This document shows positions 48,807-57,090 of a DNA stretch of 64,000 bases, in pieces. The position numbers and the translations under genes were made by a program. The notes beneath the pieces were generated by a model. That model did no database searches and was not told where the DNA came from. It saw nothing but the letters and a program-made list of their open reading frames with translations. Origin of the DNA: Pseudomonas sputi (GTDB lineage: Bacteria; Pseudomonadota; Gammaproteobacteria; Pseudomonadales; Pseudomonadaceae); contig NZ_BQHI01000011.1 in NCBI RefSeq assembly GCF_021603585.1, positions 113,952 to 177,951 of the forward strand. Direction: 5' to 3'. The stretch's first letter is position 1. Every line of letters begins with the position of its first letter.

Positions 48807-49765
48807 CAGAAATGTCCTTTGAGGGCGAGTTCGCGGTAATAGGCACCAAGAGCTGTCAGGCGACAACCGGTAGAGTGCATGGCGGCGTAATACATGTGTT
48901 CGGCGTCCACCGGCTCGATCAGGCTGTGGCGGTTGCACATTTGCAATTGTTTGAAGATGTCACCGTGATCGGGATCGAAAGAGGCGGCGGTGGGTTCGAA
49001 ACTCGGGTCTAGCCGGAACACAAAACTCGGCTCTGGAAACCAGTCCTTGAGTTTGCGTAAGGTCTCCTCGGCAATCAGCGGTGCAACTTCGCGCAACGGT
49101 ACGAACTGCGACACATTGGTCTTGAACACCGGCCGCTGCTCCCATGCCCCCAAGGCATTGTCGACGAACGAGTAAACGCTGCCGGGAGTGACCTTGCCGA
49201 GCACGTTGGCCGCGCCGCCGTGCAGTGCTTGAAGCAACAGATCCGTGAACACGCCATGGCCACGACTTTCCAGGGCGTACTGCTCTTTTTTGCAGGCGGT
49301 GAGAATGGTCACGCCTTCGCCGATCACGCTGCTGCCGCCGCGCAAGTTGCGCAGGGCACCGGCGGCGCCAGCCTGGCAGCAGTCGAGGATGATGATTTTG
49401 TTCTTGATTTGCTGGGCGTTGTCGGCCCACTGCAGAATGTCGCTGATGCGAATGCCGTCGCCGCCAGGCTGGTAATCCTGCGGGATCAACAGCCCTTCAT
49501 CGATGCTGGTGTCGAACTGGCCATGGCCGGCGAAATACAGAAGCGCAACATCGCAGTCGCCCGAAAACAGGCTTTGTATGTGTTGCCTCATTGCCGCGAG
49601 CGAGAGGTTTTCCTCCGACGAAGTCAGCACCTTGCTGCTGAAGTTCGGTCGCCCGCTGGCATGGCGCTCCAGCACCGAGGCCATGGCCATTGCATCATTG
49701 TTGCAGCCGCTGAGCGGCGAAACGTGGGTGTAGTGGTTAATGCCGATAAACAGTCCCTTGCGCAT
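48806..49765 (-). CDS. Caspase-like (C14) protease, probable Thoeris effector
   Basis: 319 residues. The caspase core (residues about 1-215) starts KGLFIGINHYTHVSPLSGCN; catalytic His near 81 in YFAGHGQ and Cys near 130 in IIILDCCQAG, 49 apart as in the family. A conserved C-terminal region of about 100 residues (SFVFRLDPSFEPT, SLIEPVDAEHMYYAAMHSTG) may sense the signal. No signal peptide, so cytosolic. Between two TIR genes with overlaps or a 2-base gap on both sides. Recalled knowledge: a Thoeris subtype (type IV) uses a caspase-like protease switched on by a TIR-made cyclic nucleotide. Here it probably kills or halts infected cells by proteolysis. Confidence 0.8.
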   Translation of the reverse strand: MRKGLFIGINHYTHVSPLSGCNNDAMAMASVLERHASGRPNFSSKVLTSSEENLSLAAMRQHIQSLFSGDCDVALLYFAGHGQFDTSIDEGLLIPQDYQPGGDGIRISDILQWADNAQQIKNKIIILDCCQAGAAGALRNLRGGSSVIGEGVTILTACKKEQYALESRGHGVFTDLLLQALHGGAANVLGKVTPGSVYSFVDNALGAWEQRPVFKTNVSQFVPLREVAPLIAEETLRKLKDWFPEPSFVFRLDPSFEPTAASFDPDHGDIFKQLQMCNRHSLIEPVDAEHMYYAAMHSTGCRLTALGAYYRELALKGHF

Positions 49766-49767
49766 GA

Positions 49768-50175
49768 TTACACCGCCGTATGAAGGCGTATGGCACTGAC
49801 GATGCTATTGGTATTCCACGCACATTCGACGTGCGCGGCGTCGCTGACCACTTTTGCGGTGCGTTCGGCGCCATGGGGACGAATCGCGATGATCACCTTG
49901 CCAAGACGCTTGGCGATCTCGATTTCCTTCTGGATCCACTTGCTGTAGGCCGAGTACATCCCGGCCATGACCAGCACCGCCGAGCAGGGGCGGATCTTGT
50001 TTTCGATGGCTTCTTCCAGCTGTTTGTCAGTGCGCGCATCGGTAATCGGATTATGCGGTGGCACCGAGAAATTCTTGAAGGTGAAGGTCGGGTGATCGCT
50101 GAGCAGGCGGATCAGATTGTCGTGGGAGCCGGAGTAGTTCCACGAGTGACTGATGAACAAATGATAGGTTTGCAT
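49768..50175 (-). CDS. ThsB-like TIR protein (DUF1863)
   Basis: 135 residues, first gene of the operon. It matches the MTH538/DUF1863 TIR-like ThsB family of Thoeris: YHLFISHSWNYSGSHDNLIRL, then FTFKNFSVPPHNPITDAR, CSAVLVMAGMYSAYSKWI, and EIEIAKRLGKVIIAIRPHG. Glu84 in KWIQKEIEIA is the likely catalytic residue. ThsB makes a cyclic ADP-ribose-type signal from NAD+ upon phage infection. It precedes the caspase by two bases, so the three genes are one unit. The family call is strong; activity was not tested. Confidence 0.85.
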   Translation of the reverse strand: MQTYHLFISHSWNYSGSHDNLIRLLSDHPTFTFKNFSVPPHNPITDARTDKQLEEAIENKIRPCSAVLVMAGMYSAYSKWIQKEIEIAKRLGKVIIAIRPHGAERTAKVVSDAAHVECAWNTNSIVSAIRLHTAV

Positions 50176-50349
50176 GAGGTTCCTCGGAGGTCGCGTAGTG
50201 CGAAAGAGGAACCCAATTTAGGCATCTGGCGCGTGCCGGCAAGGTCTGAGCGGTGAAAGAGAAATGTCCTGCAAGCAGGTGCAGTCGGGGCTTTCAGAAG
50301 AATCTGACGTTTAACGGATTACCGGATTTGTCAGACGCGGTCCGACATC

Positions 50350-50376
50350 CGGCAGCCCTCGGGCGAGGTGCTGCCG
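50350..50376 (-). terminator. Hairpin after rsgA
   Basis: On the minus strand after the rsgA stop: CGGCAG...CTGCCG with inner CCTCG/CGAGG pairing. It separates rsgA from the downstream defence operon; a clear T run is missing. Confidence 0.5.
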
Positions 50377-50386
50377 TCGCGGATGT

Positions 50387-51418
50387 TCAGTAACCGTTTT
50401 CCGGCAAGCTGGCGATGATCGAGCGGTAGCTGTTCATTCGCTGCTGCTGCACGCGGCCATCTTCCAGGGCCTTGAGCAGGGCGCAGCCCGGTTCGCGGTC
50501 GTGCTTGCAGTCGCGGAAGCGGCAGGTGCCGAGCAGGTCGTTGAACTCGATGAACCCGGCTTCGACGTCGGCGCGGCTGACGTGGCCGAGGCCGAATTCA
50601 CGGATGCCCGGGGAGTCGATCAGCTCGCCGCCACCGGGGAAATGGAACAGGCGCGCAGTGGTCGTCGTGTGCGTGCCCTGACCGGACAACTCGGACAGCG
50701 GGCCGACGCGGGTTTCAACTTCCGGCAACAGGCTGTTGACCAATGACGACTTGCCGACACCGGACTGACCGACGAACACGCTGATGCGCCCGTCGAGTTG
50801 TTTCTGCAATTGCTCCATGCCGTTGCCGTGGTGCGCCGAGACTTCCAGCACCGGATAACCCAGCGTGCGGTACACCGCCAGCAGGGCATTCAGCGCCGGG
50901 GCGTTCTGCTCGTCGATCAGGTCGAATTTGTTCAGCAGCAGCAATGGGCGGATGCCGGCGTGCTCGGCGGCGACCAGATAGCGGTCGATCAGGTTGGCAT
51001 GGGGCTCGGGCAGCGGGGCGAAAACGATGACGATCATGTCGACGTTGGCGGCCACCGGTTTGAGCTGGCCACGGCTGTCCGGACGGCACAGCTCGGTGGT
51101 GCGCGGCAGTTGCGCAACGATCACGCCGATGCCCTGGTTGCCGGCGCGCCAGACCACCCGATCGCCGGTCACCAATGCAGGCAGGTTGGCCCGCAGGTGG
51201 CAGCGGAAGACCTGGCCGGCCAGTTCGCCGTCAACGGCCTCGACCTCGACCTGCACACCGAAGTGGGCGATCACCAGGCCGTGCTGTTCCGGGCCGAGGT
51301 CGCCGCCTTCGAGCGCCTCGACGGCCGAGGACTCGCGTTTGGCGGCGCGGGCGGCGCGCTCGCCCTGAATCTTTTCGATGCGCCAGTTTTGACGACGATT
51401 GAGTTGGCGTTTGGCCAT
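50387..51418 (-). CDS. rsgA: Ribosome small-subunit GTPase RsgA
   Basis: 343 residues. Basic N-terminus, then an OB domain, then the circularly permuted GTPase with [10 protein letters not shown] (G4), [13 protein letters not shown] (G1) and [12 protein letters not shown] (G3), and a zinc knuckle with [14 protein letters not shown] near the end. It helps mature the 30S subunit. Convergent with motB in the ancestral order; the defence operon lies between. Confidence 0.95.
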   Translation of the reverse strand: MAKRQLNRRQNWRIEKIQGERAARAAKRESSAVEALEGGDLGPEQHGLVIAHFGVQVEVEAVDGELAGQVFRCHLRANLPALVTGDRVVWRAGNQGIGVIVAQLPRTTELCRPDSRGQLKPVAANVDMIVIVFAPLPEPHANLIDRYLVAAEHAGIRPLLLLNKFDLIDEQNAPALNALLAVYRTLGYPVLEVSAHHGNGMEQLQKQLDGRISVFVGQSGVGKSSLVNSLLPEVETRVGPLSELSGQGTHTTTTARLFHFPGGGELIDSPGIREFGLGHVSRADVEAGFIEFNDLLGTCRFRDCKHDREPGCALLKALEDGRVQQQRMNSYRSIIASLPENGY

Positions 51419-51525
51419 GGGTGTTCCGTCTGAAGAATGCAGCGATTAGGTAAAACGGCCGCGAGTTTAGCACGCCCGGCAGGCTGCCTAGGCTAAACTG
51501 CGCAGCATTGCTCAGGAGCCGAAAT

Positions 51526-52068
51526 ATGCAAAACCCGCAGAATCTGATCTGGATCGACCTCGAAATGACCGGTCTGGATCCTGAAAACGACGTCATCATC
51601 GAAATGGCCACCATCGTCACCGACAGTGACCTGAACACCCTGGCCGAAGGCCCGGTGATCGCCATCCACCATAGCGATGAAGTCCTCGCGCGCATGGATG
51701 AGTGGAACACACGCACCCACGGCAACTCCGGCCTGACCCAGCGTGTGCGCGACAGCCGCGTGAGCATGGCCGAGGCCGAGGCCGAAACCATCGCCTTTCT
51801 GGAAAAATGGGTGCCGAAAGGCAAGTCACCGATCTGTGGCAACAGCATCTGCCAGGATCGGCGCTTTCTTTATACCCACATGAAGTCGCTGGAAAGCTAC
51901 TTCCACTACCGCAACCTCGACGTTTCCACGCTCAAGGAACTGGCCGCGCGCTGGGCGCCGGACGTGCGTGACAGCTTCAAGAAGGGCAGCACTCACCTGG
52001 CGCTGGACGACATCCGTGAATCCATCGCCGAGCTGCAGCACTACCGCAAGCACTTCATCAAGTTCTGA
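51526..52068 (+). CDS. orn: Oligoribonuclease
   Basis: 180 residues from ATG 51526 ([16 protein letters not shown]); the 51508 start adds non-conserved residues. DEDDh exonuclease motifs: [15 protein letters not shown], then [15 protein letters not shown] and [11 protein letters not shown] with the His of HLALDD. Degrades 2-5-nt RNAs, including pGpG from c-di-GMP. Essential in many pseudomonads. Confidence 0.97.
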   Translation: MQNPQNLIWIDLEMTGLDPENDVIIEMATIVTDSDLNTLAEGPVIAIHHSDEVLARMDEWNTRTHGNSGLTQRVRDSRVSMAEAEAETIAFLEKWVPKGKSPICGNSICQDRRFLYTHMKSLESYFHYRNLDVSTLKELAARWAPDVRDSFKKGSTHLALDDIRESIAELQHYRKHFIKF

Positions 52069-52082
52069 GATCGGCACCCACG

Positions 52083-52109
52083 CCGAGGCGCCCTCTTTTG
52101 GTGCCTCGG
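52083..52109 (+). terminator. Hairpin after orn
   Basis: CCGAGGCGCC (52083-52092) pairs with GGTGCCTCGG (52100-52109), one G-U-type mismatch, 7-base loop. No T tract, so weak. Confidence 0.45.
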
Positions 52110-52151
52110 TGAAGTGAGTAGACTGCGCGCCTTCCTGCCAGGATCGCCACC

Positions 52152-52763
52152 ATGTTGCTGATGCTCTACCTCGTCGCCATCACTGCCGAAGCCATGACCG
52201 GCGCCCTGTCTGCGGGCCGTCGCGGCATGGATTGGTTCGGCGTGGTGCTGATTGCCTGCGTCACGGCATTGGGCGGCGGTTCGGTGCGCGACGTGCTGCT
52301 CGGGCACTACCCGCTGACCTGGGTCAAACACCCGGAATACCTGGTGCTGACGACGGTTGCGGCGATGATCACCGTGTTCACCGCACGGTGGATGCGTCAC
52401 CTGCGTTCGCTGTTTCTGGTGCTCGACGCGGTCGGTCTGGTGGCGTTCACCCTGATCGGTTGCATGACCGCCCTGGAAATGGGCCACGGCATGCTGGTGG
52501 CCTCGGTCAGTGGCGTGATCACCGGCGTGTTCGGGGGCATCCTGCGCGATATCTTCTGCAACGATATTCCGTTGATCTTCCGCCGCGAGCTGTATGCCAG
52601 CGTCTCTTTTGCAGCGGCCTGGTGTTACATGCTGTGCCTGTACCTCAATGTGCCGAGTGAGCAGGCAATCCTGATCACCTTGTTTGGCGGTTTTTTGTTG
52701 CGGTTGTTGGCGATTCGTTTCCATTGGGAAATGCCAAAGTTTGTCTATAACGACGAGCATTGA
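52152..52763 (+). CDS. TRIC/UPF0126 (YadS-like) cation channel
   Basis: 203 residues, seven hydrophobic segments. The two internal repeats each carry the glycine-rich motif: GGGSVRDVLLGHYP and FGGILRDIFCNDIP, as in trimeric intracellular cation channels. Inner-membrane; ion selectivity not visible. Its own start at ATG 52152, 83 bases after orn. Confidence 0.85.
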   Translation: MLLMLYLVAITAEAMTGALSAGRRGMDWFGVVLIACVTALGGGSVRDVLLGHYPLTWVKHPEYLVLTTVAAMITVFTARWMRHLRSLFLVLDAVGLVAFTLIGCMTALEMGHGMLVASVSGVITGVFGGILRDIFCNDIPLIFRRELYASVSFAAAWCYMLCLYLNVPSEQAILITLFGGFLLRLLAIRFHWEMPKFVYNDEH

Positions 52764-52932
52764 TATTTTTTGCCGCGAATTGTTTTTGCTTGATTGCAAG
52801 TGGTGAGGGACTTGCAAGTGCATGTTTCTTACATTTTCCGCTTTGTTGGTTATTCTGAAGTCGTGTTATTTCTTTTGTTGATGGGTTGTTCAAGGACAAA
52901 CCTTAAATAGAGCTTTTCAAAGGAAATACTTC

Positions 52933-53964
52933 ATGAGTGAAGATGTGAGCGCAACACGGCATCAGCAAACTACCCCGCCTGTTCTCGAAGGACTCGCCAG
53001 TTTCAAGGTAAAGTTTGATACCGGTGATGGCACTAGCAGTAAATCGCTTTACGGCAATGGCCGTATGCAGGTGAAAGTGCAAGTTCTGGTTTCCGGGGTA
53101 GACGCCGACGGCGACGCCATGCACGTGCCGGATGATGTAATGAATAGCATAGAGCTTATCCATTACAGCACTGGCAGGACGTTACGTGATGGCTGGGCCG
53201 CGAGCACCGAGCAAGGGCGTTACACCCTTGAAGCACAGACTTCGGCTGCAGTCGGGATCGTTCACGAAGACGATGCCGAAAGTGATAGCGTCCATCCTCA
53301 GGTTCGCACTTTCTGGGTATCCTCGTCGGTCGCGGGAACGACCAGAATTGCTGCACGCTTGTCGCTGAACGGGGTGAGGGTTCTCAGTAACGGGACCACG
53401 CTGTCCAGCGTCCATGACAGCAGCATCACGATCGAATCACAGACGCCTGCGGCCTATGCCATTGAACAGTTCCGCTGGTATCAATCCCGGCGCGGCAATG
53501 AACAATCCGGTAATCGTATCTTTAACTATTATCTGGGGCTTTACCCGCAGGGACAGCAGATCAAACTGATTGATTGGATTGCAGACGGCGCTCAAGCAGG
53601 GGAGGACTACGCCTTTGCTGGAGGGAACAAGTTAGAAGAGTCGAGAACCAATTATATGCTGGCCACTTTTGTCCGCCCGGAACGACACACTCTGGACGTG
53701 CAACTGCCATTTAATGGAGATCCTATTGCGTTCCTTTTTCCCGATGCCATCACAAGAAAATCTAAAAAGTATTCTGTAAGGGTCAATGATCACGACGGAG
53801 AACTGACGGTTGTTCAGGCGCTGTCCGAGTATTCTGAACTTGCCCCAGTCTCCAGGTACGGCGAAGTTCTTCACTTTCGTGCCATTGATCAACATGGCAC
53901 CGAGCACAAGCTGGCGTTCAGGCTGGATTTTTACACGCGCAACTTCACGCTGGAGCGAGGTTGA
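52933..53964 (+). CDS. Unknown protein A, paralogue of the protein at 56023-57009
   Basis: 343 residues from ATG 52933 with AAAGGA upstream. No signal peptide. The whole length aligns with the other paralogue: KSLYGNGRMQVKVQVLVSGV against KVLYANGRMQVRVLVLLHGV, WVSSSVAGTT against WVSASRPGTM, and FRAIDQHGTEHKLAF against FAVIDEFGTEHRLSL. Largely beta-strand composition. I do not recognise the family. It opens a block with the LRR and RHS genes at lower GC than the rest. Confidence 0.65.
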   Translation: MSEDVSATRHQQTTPPVLEGLASFKVKFDTGDGTSSKSLYGNGRMQVKVQVLVSGVDADGDAMHVPDDVMNSIELIHYSTGRTLRDGWAASTEQGRYTLEAQTSAAVGIVHEDDAESDSVHPQVRTFWVSSSVAGTTRIAARLSLNGVRVLSNGTTLSSVHDSSITIESQTPAAYAIEQFRWYQSRRGNEQSGNRIFNYYLGLYPQGQQIKLIDWIADGAQAGEDYAFAGGNKLEESRTNYMLATFVRPERHTLDVQLPFNGDPIAFLFPDAITRKSKKYSVRVNDHDGELTVVQALSEYSELAPVSRYGEVLHFRAIDQHGTEHKLAFRLDFYTRNFTLERG

Positions 53965-54149
53965 GTTGCTGGTTTGCTGATGCACATGCGGTGGGAGTAG
54001 TAGGTATATATGCGCTTTTATACTGCGAGTATCGATAGGCTGTGATGTCCAACCATCAGGTATTCGCATAGACAGTGCAGTACTCATGACTCGCGTTGGC
54101 CCTTTGGTTTTGCGGGGCCAGCGCAACGACCCCTCAAGGATGAGAGCTC

Positions 54150-55667
54150 ATGGCCGACAAAATGCCAAAGGTCAAACCTGTTACTACCCCAAACCATTCA
54201 CCCGATTTCAGCATCGATTTTTCACATCGGCCACCGCCCCCCACTTCTGCAGCGCCGCAGATATCCATGCCGCATCGACTGGAGCCGGCGCACGCTTTTT
54301 CCCGGCAAGATTTGGGCGCACTGACGCAGGAGGCCAGTATGAGCGCGACCCCGATCTCTTTGGCGACCAGTGAGCTTGCGATACTTTCCGCGCTCCCCTC
54401 GCTGGCTGACTACCGGATACCCCAATCAACACACCTCGGCGACGCCGATGCGCAGGGCATCCGGATGTACAAGGGGCGTCAGTTTGTGGAAGTCGCCGAG
54501 AACCAGTTCGTACAAGTGGTTCCGGACGCGGAGAGTGGCTTGTTTCGTGCCACACAAGCCAGAGAGCTCAACCCTTCCGGCCCGCTGCTGCAGCCCAGTG
54601 GCGAAGGCAGGTTCTGGCATGCGGTGGACAGCCATGATTCGCTTGACCGCCTTGCAAGTCTCGACCCGGTACACAGACGGATGTCTGTTGCCGAGCGCGT
54701 ACGTGATCTTTATCCACAGATCTCGGACGAGGAGGTCGCGACGTTTATCAACCAGCACTTGAGGAGTGATCCATTCGGCGTAATGAAGCGGCTTGAAAAA
54801 GAGTTCGCGATGTTGCGTGATGAACTGGCGATATGGAGTGCCGGCGAGGCCTCGCCTCGTTCGGAATCGTCAGCGCCGGGCAGCGCGCCGATGTTCGCCG
54901 CAGAACGCCAGGCTCGTGAGCAATTCAGCGCAATGCTGCAAGATATCTGGCAACGCAAGTCAGTGTCGAGATGGGGGTACGGTGACTACCATTTTTCTTC
55001 CAGCGTCGATTTTTCTGGTGAATTGCCAAGGTTGTCCACCCGTTTCGAGTACGTAACAGAGTTAATACTGACCGCGCCGGTAACCAGTGTACGAATAGGC
55101 GCGTTCCTTGACAGTTTTCCCAATGTTCAATACTTGATGGTCACTGGCCTAAGAGCGGAAGAGTTTCCGTCAGGCATCTTTCAAATGCGTGAGTTGCGCG
55201 AACTTACATTGAAAAATTGCTCGCTCAGACTGACAGAGGTGACGGCTGAGGGGCTGTCTCGAATAGAAACGCTCACATTGTTGAATCTGGCGCACAATCC
55301 CCTGACAGTCGCGCCGCACGTGGGCTTCATGTCGGAGTTGACAGAGTTGATACTGCATGACGGCAACCTCTCCAATGTTCCTTCAGGAATACATACACCG
55401 AAAGAACTCGGGGTGCTGGCGTTGCAGAATAATAATATTTCCAATGTGGGCGATGATTTGTTCGATATTCCGGACACGCAGAGCTTGTTTGTCGGGCTGG
55501 TGAATAACCCCTTGAGTCACGTATCGCGGCAGCGGATTGAGCAATATCTGGACAATTCCAGCCTGGATCGAAAAATAGAAATCCAGATGGATGAGCCACT
55601 TTCAGAGGTGGAGTCCGACAGTGAATCCTCGGAGAGCGGATTCGGGACGGATTCAGACAGTGACTGA
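54150..55667 (+). CDS. Leucine-rich-repeat protein, related to NEL-type effectors
   Basis: 505 residues. Residues about 1-65 are a Pro-rich disordered leader. A middle region (GRQFVEVAENQFVQVVPD, then FRATQARELNPSGPLL) looks like the region before the LRR in large Pseudomonas dermonecrotic/NEL toxins. LRR units from about 295 (TELILTAPVTSVRIG, LRELTLKNCSLRLTEV, IETLTLLNLAHNPLTVAP, LTELILHDGNLSNVPSG, LGVLALQNNNISNVGDD). The tail is acidic/Ser-rich. The catalytic E3-ligase (NEL) domain is absent, so it is far shorter than those toxins. No signal peptide. Between the two unknown paralogues. Confidence 0.65.
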   Translation: MADKMPKVKPVTTPNHSPDFSIDFSHRPPPPTSAAPQISMPHRLEPAHAFSRQDLGALTQEASMSATPISLATSELAILSALPSLADYRIPQSTHLGDADAQGIRMYKGRQFVEVAENQFVQVVPDAESGLFRATQARELNPSGPLLQPSGEGRFWHAVDSHDSLDRLASLDPVHRRMSVAERVRDLYPQISDEEVATFINQHLRSDPFGVMKRLEKEFAMLRDELAIWSAGEASPRSESSAPGSAPMFAAERQAREQFSAMLQDIWQRKSVSRWGYGDYHFSSSVDFSGELPRLSTRFEYVTELILTAPVTSVRIGAFLDSFPNVQYLMVTGLRAEEFPSGIFQMRELRELTLKNCSLRLTEVTAEGLSRIETLTLLNLAHNPLTVAPHVGFMSELTELILHDGNLSNVPSGIHTPKELGVLALQNNNISNVGDDLFDIPDTQSLFVGLVNNPLSHVSRQRIEQYLDNSSLDRKIEIQMDEPLSEVESDSESSESGFGTDSDSD

Positions 55668-56022
55668 ATGTTGGAGGAAGTAACAAATCTCCAGTTTGTC
55701 TAACATGTTTTGATAACTATGGATAATCCATCTGCCCTCTTCCGCTTTTGGCTTCACTTGGGGCAGGAAGGGAAGGGGGCAATAAGGCTTCAGAATCAAG
55801 GGACCGGGAAAGATGGTCTTTAAGTTTGTCTGCGAAGGGTGCCGCTTTTTTGAAAGTTTGAAAAATGTGTGTGAGTTTTTATTTGATATTCAGGTGTTTC
55901 CTCACTTGGGTCTGTTAATAGTTTGTAGAGTGTTAAGGGTTTTATTGTCGTTTTGATCGTGCGTCAATACTTCGGCACGTCCTGAGAGGGGCGAAACTTA
56001 TTCATTGCCAAGGTATTATTTG
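55668..56022. other. AT-rich gap between the LRR gene and paralogue B
   Basis: 355 bases with no convincing gene. Much richer in A+T than its neighbours, with TTTTT runs and TATTTGATATT-like stretches, so it may hold a promoter for the downstream pair (paralogue B and RHS). No clear -35/-10 pair is certain. Confidence 0.5.
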
Positions 56023-57009
56023 ATGTTTGATGAGCAGCTTAGTATTTCCCGTATCGAGGTGAAGTTTGACGCCGGCAGGTCTGGCCAGCATAAAGTGCTT
56101 TACGCCAACGGTCGCATGCAAGTACGCGTGTTGGTACTTTTACACGGCGTTGATAATAGTGGAGACAACGCGTCCCTGTATGGGCATCCCGCCTTGCAGA
56201 CGCTGCGACTGATTGCCTATAACGGCGCCCGGCCTCTGGAGGGCGACTGGAGCGTGTCCACCCAGGAAAATCGCTATGCACACGAAATGTCGGGTGGGGC
56301 ACCGCGTATTACTGAAGTCCCTCGTGTAACGGACAATCGAATCAGTGACGATTCTGACCCTGTGCAGGTTTTTGAATTCTGGGTTTCCGCCTCCAGGCCT
56401 GGAACTATGGAAGTGGCTGCCGAAATCGTCATGAATGACGTGACATTGCGAACTAACGGAATCGGTTTTGATAGCAGTGTTACGCTGGAAGCTATTCCTC
56501 CGAAGGTTTACCCGCTGAGCAGTTTTTCGTTGAGGAAATACGGAGAGATGCAGCGGAGGGCTAATTACGACTGGATTCAGCATTATCATATTGGTCTGCA
56601 CGCGGAAGGAAGGCAGGTTCATCTCCTCGACTGGTACAGCAGTGAGGTAAAACTTGACCCTTATGACTCCGAAGAAGCGGTGCGGGTCTACGTATCCGGC
56701 AATATTCCCGGTACACAGGATGGTCGTAGAAATTTTTACGGTTATCTGGCGCCGATTTATGGGGGAAAAGCCACGTTTCGCAGTCCTCTCGGCTACGTAA
56801 CCGTACCGATTAACAAAGTGCCCGGGCAATTGACACTTGTTCAGTATATTTCAGCAGACCTGCAAGTGGCTCGAGAGAACGAAAGCGCATTCGAGTTTGC
56901 AGTAATCGATGAGTTTGGCACGGAGCACAGGCTCTCTCTCGACGGTAATAAGGAACAGCGTACTTTTATTTTGGATGAGTCTCGGCGATCAATGAAACAG
57001 CTTGCCTGA
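56023..57009 (+). CDS. Unknown protein B, paralogue of the protein at 52933-53964
   Basis: 328 residues from ATG 56023 with AAGG nine bases upstream; TTG 56005 would add six residues. No signal peptide. Shares its conserved blocks with protein A (VKFDAGRSGQHKVLYANGRM, FEFAVIDEFGTEHR) but diverges in the middle (positions about 170-230). Function unknown. It ends 81 bases before the RHS gene and likely shares its transcription, so a supporting role for the RHS protein (folding, loading or delivery) is possible but unproven. Confidence 0.65.
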   Translation: MFDEQLSISRIEVKFDAGRSGQHKVLYANGRMQVRVLVLLHGVDNSGDNASLYGHPALQTLRLIAYNGARPLEGDWSVSTQENRYAHEMSGGAPRITEVPRVTDNRISDDSDPVQVFEFWVSASRPGTMEVAAEIVMNDVTLRTNGIGFDSSVTLEAIPPKVYPLSSFSLRKYGEMQRRANYDWIQHYHIGLHAEGRQVHLLDWYSSEVKLDPYDSEEAVRVYVSGNIPGTQDGRRNFYGYLAPIYGGKATFRSPLGYVTVPINKVPGQLTLVQYISADLQVARENESAFEFAVIDEFGTEHRLSLDGNKEQRTFILDESRRSMKQLA

Positions 57010-57090
57010 TTTCGGCATGTGACCAGCGAATTATTGCAGGTCACATGATGTTTCCAATGTCTGAATCTGAAAATAAAGGACGTTTTTTCA

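Noticed and set aside
48806-48938. Upstream extension of the second TIR gene
   Set aside because: The extension lies within the caspase gene on the same strand in another frame; the real start is ATG 48806 as VFISYRHM begins right after it.
54150-55667. Reading the LRR protein as a NEL-type E3 ubiquitin ligase
   Set aside because: No catalytic Cys/NEL domain follows the LRRs; the protein ends in an acidic Ser-rich tail.
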